The notes under the pieces are model-generated. The model worked only from the letters and a program-made list of their open reading frames with translations, was not told where the DNA came from and did no database searches. A program made the translations under genes and the position numbers. Below, one piece after another: positions 60,989-64,000 of a DNA stretch of 64,000 bases (position 1 is the first letter of the stretch; each line of letters begins with the position of its first letter). This stretch comes from Chryseobacterium carnipullorum (lineage in GTDB: Bacteria; Bacteroidota; Bacteroidia; Flavobacteriales; Weeksellaceae), in assembly GCF_900142785.1 (NCBI RefSeq), contig NZ_FRCD01000004.1, positions 227,399 to 291,398 of the forward strand, given 5' to 3'.

Positions 60989-62182
60989 ATGGATAAACTT
61001 TCAGACAGAGTAAAGAGATTAGGTTACTCACAGACTTTCGTAATGTCCAATAAAGCAAGAGAAATGAAGGCCGCCGGCATTGATGTGATCAGTCTTACTC
61101 TTGGCGAACCGGATTTTGACGTGCCGGATAATATCAAACAGTCCGCTTTTGATGCCATCAACCAAAATTACAGCCACTACTCTCCTGTTCCGGGGTTTCT
61201 TGAACTTCGTGAAGCAGTAGCTCATAAATTAAAAAGAGACAACAATTTAGATTATAAACCATCACAGATCTGCGTTTCAAATGGTGCCAAACAAGCTATT
61301 TTAAATGTTCTTGCTTCTGTGATCAACGACGGTGACGAAGTTCTTCTTCCTGCTCCTTATTGGGTGAGTTACGATGAAATGGTAAAGATGATGGGGGGAA
61401 ATTCAGTCATGCTTCCTACCTCTTATGTTACTGATTTTAAAATAACAGCTGAACAACTTGAAGAAGCCATTACCGATAAAACAAAGGCAATTCTTTTCAG
61501 TTCTCCATGTAATCCGTCCGGTGGATATTATACCTACGACGAACTTAAGTCTATGGCGAAAGTGATTGCCAAATATCCTCATGTGACCGTTATTTCCGAC
61601 GAAATCTACGAATACATCAACTACGAAACAAAAACGACTTCCATTTCTCAATTTCCGGAAATCTATGAGCAAACTGCCGTTATCAACGGAATGTCTAAAG
61701 CTTTTGCGATGACCGGATGGAGAATAGGATATTCTGCGTGTCCGGAATGGCTGGCAAAAGCTTGTGAAAAGATTCAGGGACAAATGACGAGTGGAGCGAA
61801 TACAGTAGCCCAGAGAGCTTCTATTACTGCTTTAAAAACAGATCCTTCTGAATACAAATACATGATCGATGCTTTCCAGAAAAGAAGAGATCTTGTGTAC
61901 GACCTGATGAAAGAGATTCCAGGATTTAAAGTACTGCTGCCCAAAGCTGCCTTTTACTTCTTCCCGGATATTTCGCACTATATCGGAAAAAAACTGAATG
62001 GTACAGAAATTAAAGATTCTGATGATTTTGCCATGTTCCTTTTGGAAAATGCCCATGTAGGATGTGTAGGAGGTGTTTCTTTTGGAAGTCCTGAGTGCAT
62101 CAGGTTCTCTTACGCAGCATCCGAAGAAGATCTGAGAGAAGCGATGAAACGCATCAAAGATGTGCTGGCTCCTTTCAATTAA
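60989..62182 (+). CDS. Class I aspartate/aromatic aminotransferase
   Basis: 397 residues. The PLP lysine is in NGMSKAFAMTGWRIGYSA, with the substrate-binding LGEPDFDVPDNIKQSA, the FSSPCNPSGGYYTYDE loop and the terminal SEEDLREAMKRI. It is of the AAT-Ib (prokaryotic) branch, transferring amino groups between aspartate or a related acid and 2-oxoglutarate. A terminator follows at 62226. Exact specificity cannot be read from sequence. Confidence 0.9.
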   Translation: MDKLSDRVKRLGYSQTFVMSNKAREMKAAGIDVISLTLGEPDFDVPDNIKQSAFDAINQNYSHYSPVPGFLELREAVAHKLKRDNNLDYKPSQICVSNGAKQAILNVLASVINDGDEVLLPAPYWVSYDEMVKMMGGNSVMLPTSYVTDFKITAEQLEEAITDKTKAILFSSPCNPSGGYYTYDELKSMAKVIAKYPHVTVISDEIYEYINYETKTTSISQFPEIYEQTAVINGMSKAFAMTGWRIGYSACPEWLAKACEKIQGQMTSGANTVAQRASITALKTDPSEYKYMIDAFQKRRDLVYDLMKEIPGFKVLLPKAAFYFFPDISHYIGKKLNGTEIKDSDDFAMFLLENAHVGCVGGVSFGSPECIRFSYAASEEDLREAMKRIKDVLAPFN

Positions 62183-62225
62183 CAGATTAAAATCAGACTC
62201 AACAAAAATTAATATAAAGTAAACA

Positions 62226-62252
62226 AAAAGCTCTGATTTCAGGGCTTTTTTT
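62226..62252 (+). terminator. Terminator after aminotransferase gene
   Basis: AAAAGCTCTGA pairs with TCAGGGCTTTT (one T-G) around TT, followed by a T run. Confidence 0.72.
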
Positions 62253-62299
62253 CTATAGTTCCATTAAAAACAATTATAGATTTTATTTATCGATATTGA

Positions 62300-62331
62300 T
62301 TTGTTCGATAGATGAAATATTGATATCTTTG
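62300..62331 (+). promoter_or_regulatory. Putative promoter of peroxiredoxin gene
   Basis: TTTG (62300-62303) and TATCTTTG (62324-62331) are 20 nt apart, matching both elements of the Bacteroidota consensus. This is the best promoter in the window, 32 nt before the ATG. High expression would fit a housekeeping antioxidant enzyme. Confidence 0.6.
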
Positions 62332-62363
62332 CAGGAGAAAATTTAATATAAAAACAGAAAATT

Positions 62364-62996
62364 ATGTCTTTAGTAGGAAAAAAATTCCCAAATGTAACGA
62401 TCGATGCTATGTCTGAAATGGGTGACGATCTTAGAATCAACATCCTTGAAGAAGCTACTTCAAACCAACAAAAAGTAATCTTATTCTGGTATCCGAAAGA
62501 TTTCACTTTCGTATGCCCTACAGAGCTTCACGCTTTTCAGGATGCTTTAGGTGAATTCGCAAAAAGAAACACTAAAGTAATCGGTGCTTCTTGTGACACC
62601 AATGAGGTACATTTCGCATGGTTGAACGTTTCAAAAGATAACGGAGGTATCGAAGGAGTAACTTACCCGCTTTTAGCTGATACGCACAGACAACTGGCCA
62701 ACATCTTAGGAATCGTAGATCAGGATTTCGAATATAATGAAGATGGAGAGGAAACTTTCACAGGTTCTAACGTAACCTACAGAGCCACTTACCTGATTGA
62801 CGAAACCGGAAAAATTTTCCACGAGTCTGTCAACGATATGCCTCTTGGAAGAAACGTGAAAGAATATTTAAGATTAATTGACGCTTATACCCACGTTCAA
62901 AAACATGGTGAAGTATGCCCTGCTAACTGGGAAGAAGGAAAAGATGCTATGAAAGCTGACAGAACTTCTACAGCAGAATACTTAGCTAAGAACTAA
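62364..62996 (+). CDS. ahpC: Peroxiredoxin (AhpC/TSA type, 2-Cys)
   Basis: 210 residues. The peroxidatic cysteine is C51 in DFTFVCPTELHAF and the resolving cysteine is C185 in GEVCPANWEEG. It reduces hydrogen peroxide and organic peroxides; the electron donor could be the thioredoxin encoded downstream at 63146. The ATG is 32 nt downstream of a two-element promoter. Symbol by family analogy; no AhpF is present. Confidence 0.9.
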   Translation: MSLVGKKFPNVTIDAMSEMGDDLRINILEEATSNQQKVILFWYPKDFTFVCPTELHAFQDALGEFAKRNTKVIGASCDTNEVHFAWLNVSKDNGGIEGVTYPLLADTHRQLANILGIVDQDFEYNEDGEETFTGSNVTYRATYLIDETGKIFHESVNDMPLGRNVKEYLRLIDAYTHVQKHGEVCPANWEEGKDAMKADRTSTAEYLAKN

Positions 62997-63007
62997 TCAA
63001 AACACTA

Positions 63008-63125
63008 TAACAATGTAGTAATTGTTCTAATGTAACAATATATCAGTGTAACAATGTACCAATATCTGAAATTTCAATATTTTATAATTGTTACACTGGT
63101 AAATTATCCAATTGCTACATTGTTA
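63008..63125. repeat. Dispersed ACAATGTAG/CTACATTGT repeat, copy B
   Basis: The outer ends CAATGTAGTAATTG (from about 63011) and CAATTGCTACATTG (ending about 63122) are inverted repeats with one mismatch, enclosing CAGTGTAACAATG and ATTGTTACACTGG. The same words occur at 12793-12870 upstream of map. The structure could fold into a long hairpin and looks like a small mobile or palindromic repeat between the peroxiredoxin and thioredoxin genes. Confidence 0.6.
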
Positions 63126-63145
63126 AATTTCATAAAATTTAACTT

Positions 63146-63454
63146 ATGTATACAGAATTAACAGAAGATACTTTACAGAATATCGTGAACGACAACGAAA
63201 AAGTAGTTGTTCAATATGGTGCAACATGGTGCGGAAACTGCAGAATCATGAAGCCTAAATTTAAAAAATTAGCAGCAGAAAACGAAGAAATTCCATTCTT
63301 GTATGTAGATGCTGAAAAACTTCCTGAAAGTAGAAAATTAGCAACCGTTGACAACCTTCCCACTTTCGCAATATTTAAAAACGGTGAATTGGTGAACCAG
63401 GTACAGAGCAACCAGGCTGAAAGTTTAATTAACCTTTTTAACGAATTACACTAA
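63146..63454 (+). CDS. Thioredoxin family protein
   Basis: 102 residues. The redox site is ATWCGNCRIMKPKFKKL with cysteines C29 and C32 (CGNC), and the cis-proline strand is TVDNLPTFAIFKNGEL. It likely passes electrons to the peroxiredoxin encoded upstream. The stop overlaps the next ATG by one base (TAATG), so they are coupled. Confidence 0.87.
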   Translation: MYTELTEDTLQNIVNDNEKVVVQYGATWCGNCRIMKPKFKKLAAENEEIPFLYVDAEKLPESRKLATVDNLPTFAIFKNGELVNQVQSNQAESLINLFNELH

Positions 63455-63702
63455 TGAAATTACCCGTAATCAGACAGTTTTATCAGAATCAGACCCCTGA
63501 AAATCTTGAAAAAACATTAGAAGTACTGGAAAGCTTTTGCGAATTCAGAGGAACCAGTGAAGAGGATTTAAATGTTGCAGGGGAACTGATCACCAATATC
63601 TGCGGTGCCTTGGAAGTACACGCCAGCGTTCAGAACGGAATGAGCGAAAAAGATGCTCTAAATTCTTTTGCACAGAAGGTCTTAGGATCTATTGATAAAT
63701 AG
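63454..63702 (+). CDS. Small conserved protein (DUF6952-like)
   Basis: 82 residues, helical and acidic: MKLPVIRQFYQNQTPENLEK, then ELITNICGALEVHASVQNGM and a final helix. It resembles the DUF6952 proteins that accompany thioredoxin in Flavobacteriia, though I could not check this. Overlaps the thioredoxin stop by one base, so it is cotranslated and likely works in the same redox pathway. Confidence 0.65.
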   Translation: MKLPVIRQFYQNQTPENLEKTLEVLESFCEFRGTSEEDLNVAGELITNICGALEVHASVQNGMSEKDALNSFAQKVLGSIDK

Positions 63703-63821
63703 TTTTTCAAATTTAATTATTTAAAGATATAATAATTAAAAGATTCAAAACAATACTACTGAGGCTTTCCTCAATACTCTATTTTCTCCATTCTTTAATT
63801 ATATTATTCACAACACGCGCT

Positions 63822-63905
63822 TCAAAGCTTCTGTAATATGCCATTGCTGATGCGGTTGCCTTTGTTTATTTCCGTTAAAGAATGTTCAAAAAATCCCGGT
63901 GAAAA
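63822..63905 (-). pseudogene. Possible remnant of a gene cut by the insertion sequence
   Basis: On the minus strand, reading away from the IS end, 27 codons are open: FSPGFFEHSLTEINKGNRIS, then NGILQKL before TGA at 63822. It may be the 3' end of a gene interrupted at 63905/63906. The open length alone is not significant, so the call is weak. Confidence 0.25.
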
Positions 63906-64000
63906 TGGACTGCCCCCAAAAAGTTAGACACTTTTTAGGGGCATTTTTTATGTATAGAAAAGAAAAATTTAGCGTTGCTTTCAAATTAGAATGTATTAAA
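63906..64000 (+). mobile_element. Left end of an IS3-family insertion sequence
   Basis: TGGACTGCCCCCAAAAAGTT, then AGACA, is the terminal sequence style of IS3/IS150-type elements. Inside it TGCCCCCAAAAAG and CTTTTTAGGGGCA form a 13-bp stem with one mismatch and a TTAGACA loop. The element runs out of the window at base 64000. Confidence 0.7.
63950..64000 (+). CDS. IS3-type transposase OrfA, N-terminal fragment
   Basis: 17 codons, MYRKEKFSVAFKLECIK, lie at the right edge of the window. The charged start followed by a helix resembles the opening of IS3-family helix-turn-helix OrfA proteins. It continues beyond the window. The reading is short, so family is from the IS end plus this start. Confidence 0.6.
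   Translation, partial: MYRKEKFSVAFKLECIK

Overview
The window reads as a chromosomal segment of a Flavobacteriia member of the Chryseobacterium type. The signs are low GC with weak Shine-Dalgarno sequences, promoters of the Bacteroidota form TAnnTTTG at -7, type IX secretion C-terminal domains, a GLPGLI-family protein, a SusC/SusD pair, and a double-glycine peptide beginning MKNLKKLSKRDLK. The genus is inferred from family content and style; I ran no search.

Layout. 1-8.1 kb: end of a MATE efflux pump, a GLPGLI protein, a GNAT acetyltransferase, a Crp/Fnr regulator, a HAD phosphatase, two hypothetical proteins and a large secreted S9 peptidase. 8.2-16.1 kb: a small double-glycine leader peptide, DoxX, Era, a second Crp/Fnr protein, an SMR exporter, a methyltransferase overlapping methionine aminopeptidase, a HAD-like protein, acyl-ACP desaturase and phosphoglycerate mutase. 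16.4-24.6 kb: a SUI1 factor, a secreted LRR protein, a DUF839/PhoX-type protein with a sorting domain, a di-haem peroxidase, a nucleoside phosphorylase and a Rossmann-fold protein. A run of about 16.75 GATA units lies upstream of the DUF839 gene.

25.0-35.4 kb is the accessory highlight: a type VI secretion effector island. VgrG is followed by two unrecognised proteins (candidate adaptors), then a PAAR-like (DUF4280) effector with a C-terminal Tox-REase-5-like nuclease tip and its immunity gene. Downstream lies an array of orphan immunity genes (Imm26-like, an unknown, PoNi/DUF1911, DUF6630-like) mixed with decayed toxin tips and immunity pseudogenes. The first immunity gene is repeated 4310 bp downstream in a gap-free direct repeat of about 965 bp that also carries the last 26 codons of the toxin. 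This fits repeated replacement of toxin tips with retention of old immunity genes.

35.4-38.7 kb: a secreted YadA-head-repeat protein, a small helical stress-type protein and FabI. 38.7-51.2 kb: a polysaccharide utilisation locus for beta-glucan (SusC, SusD, two GH30, GH3, GH16) read leftward, with a divergent MFS transporter and a NUDIX-fold regulator. GH16 would cut beta-1,3 chains, GH30 beta-1,6 links and GH3 the resulting oligosaccharides. 51.3-63.7 kb: acyl-CoA dehydrogenase, a secreted hydrolase with a sorting domain, an AddB-like nuclease, a DUF922 protein, a lipoprotein, RsmG, an M28 peptidase, an aminotransferase, and a peroxiredoxin, thioredoxin and small-protein antioxidant group. 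The window ends in the left end of an IS3-type insertion sequence.

No tRNA, rRNA or CRISPR array was seen. Promoter and terminator calls are by eye.
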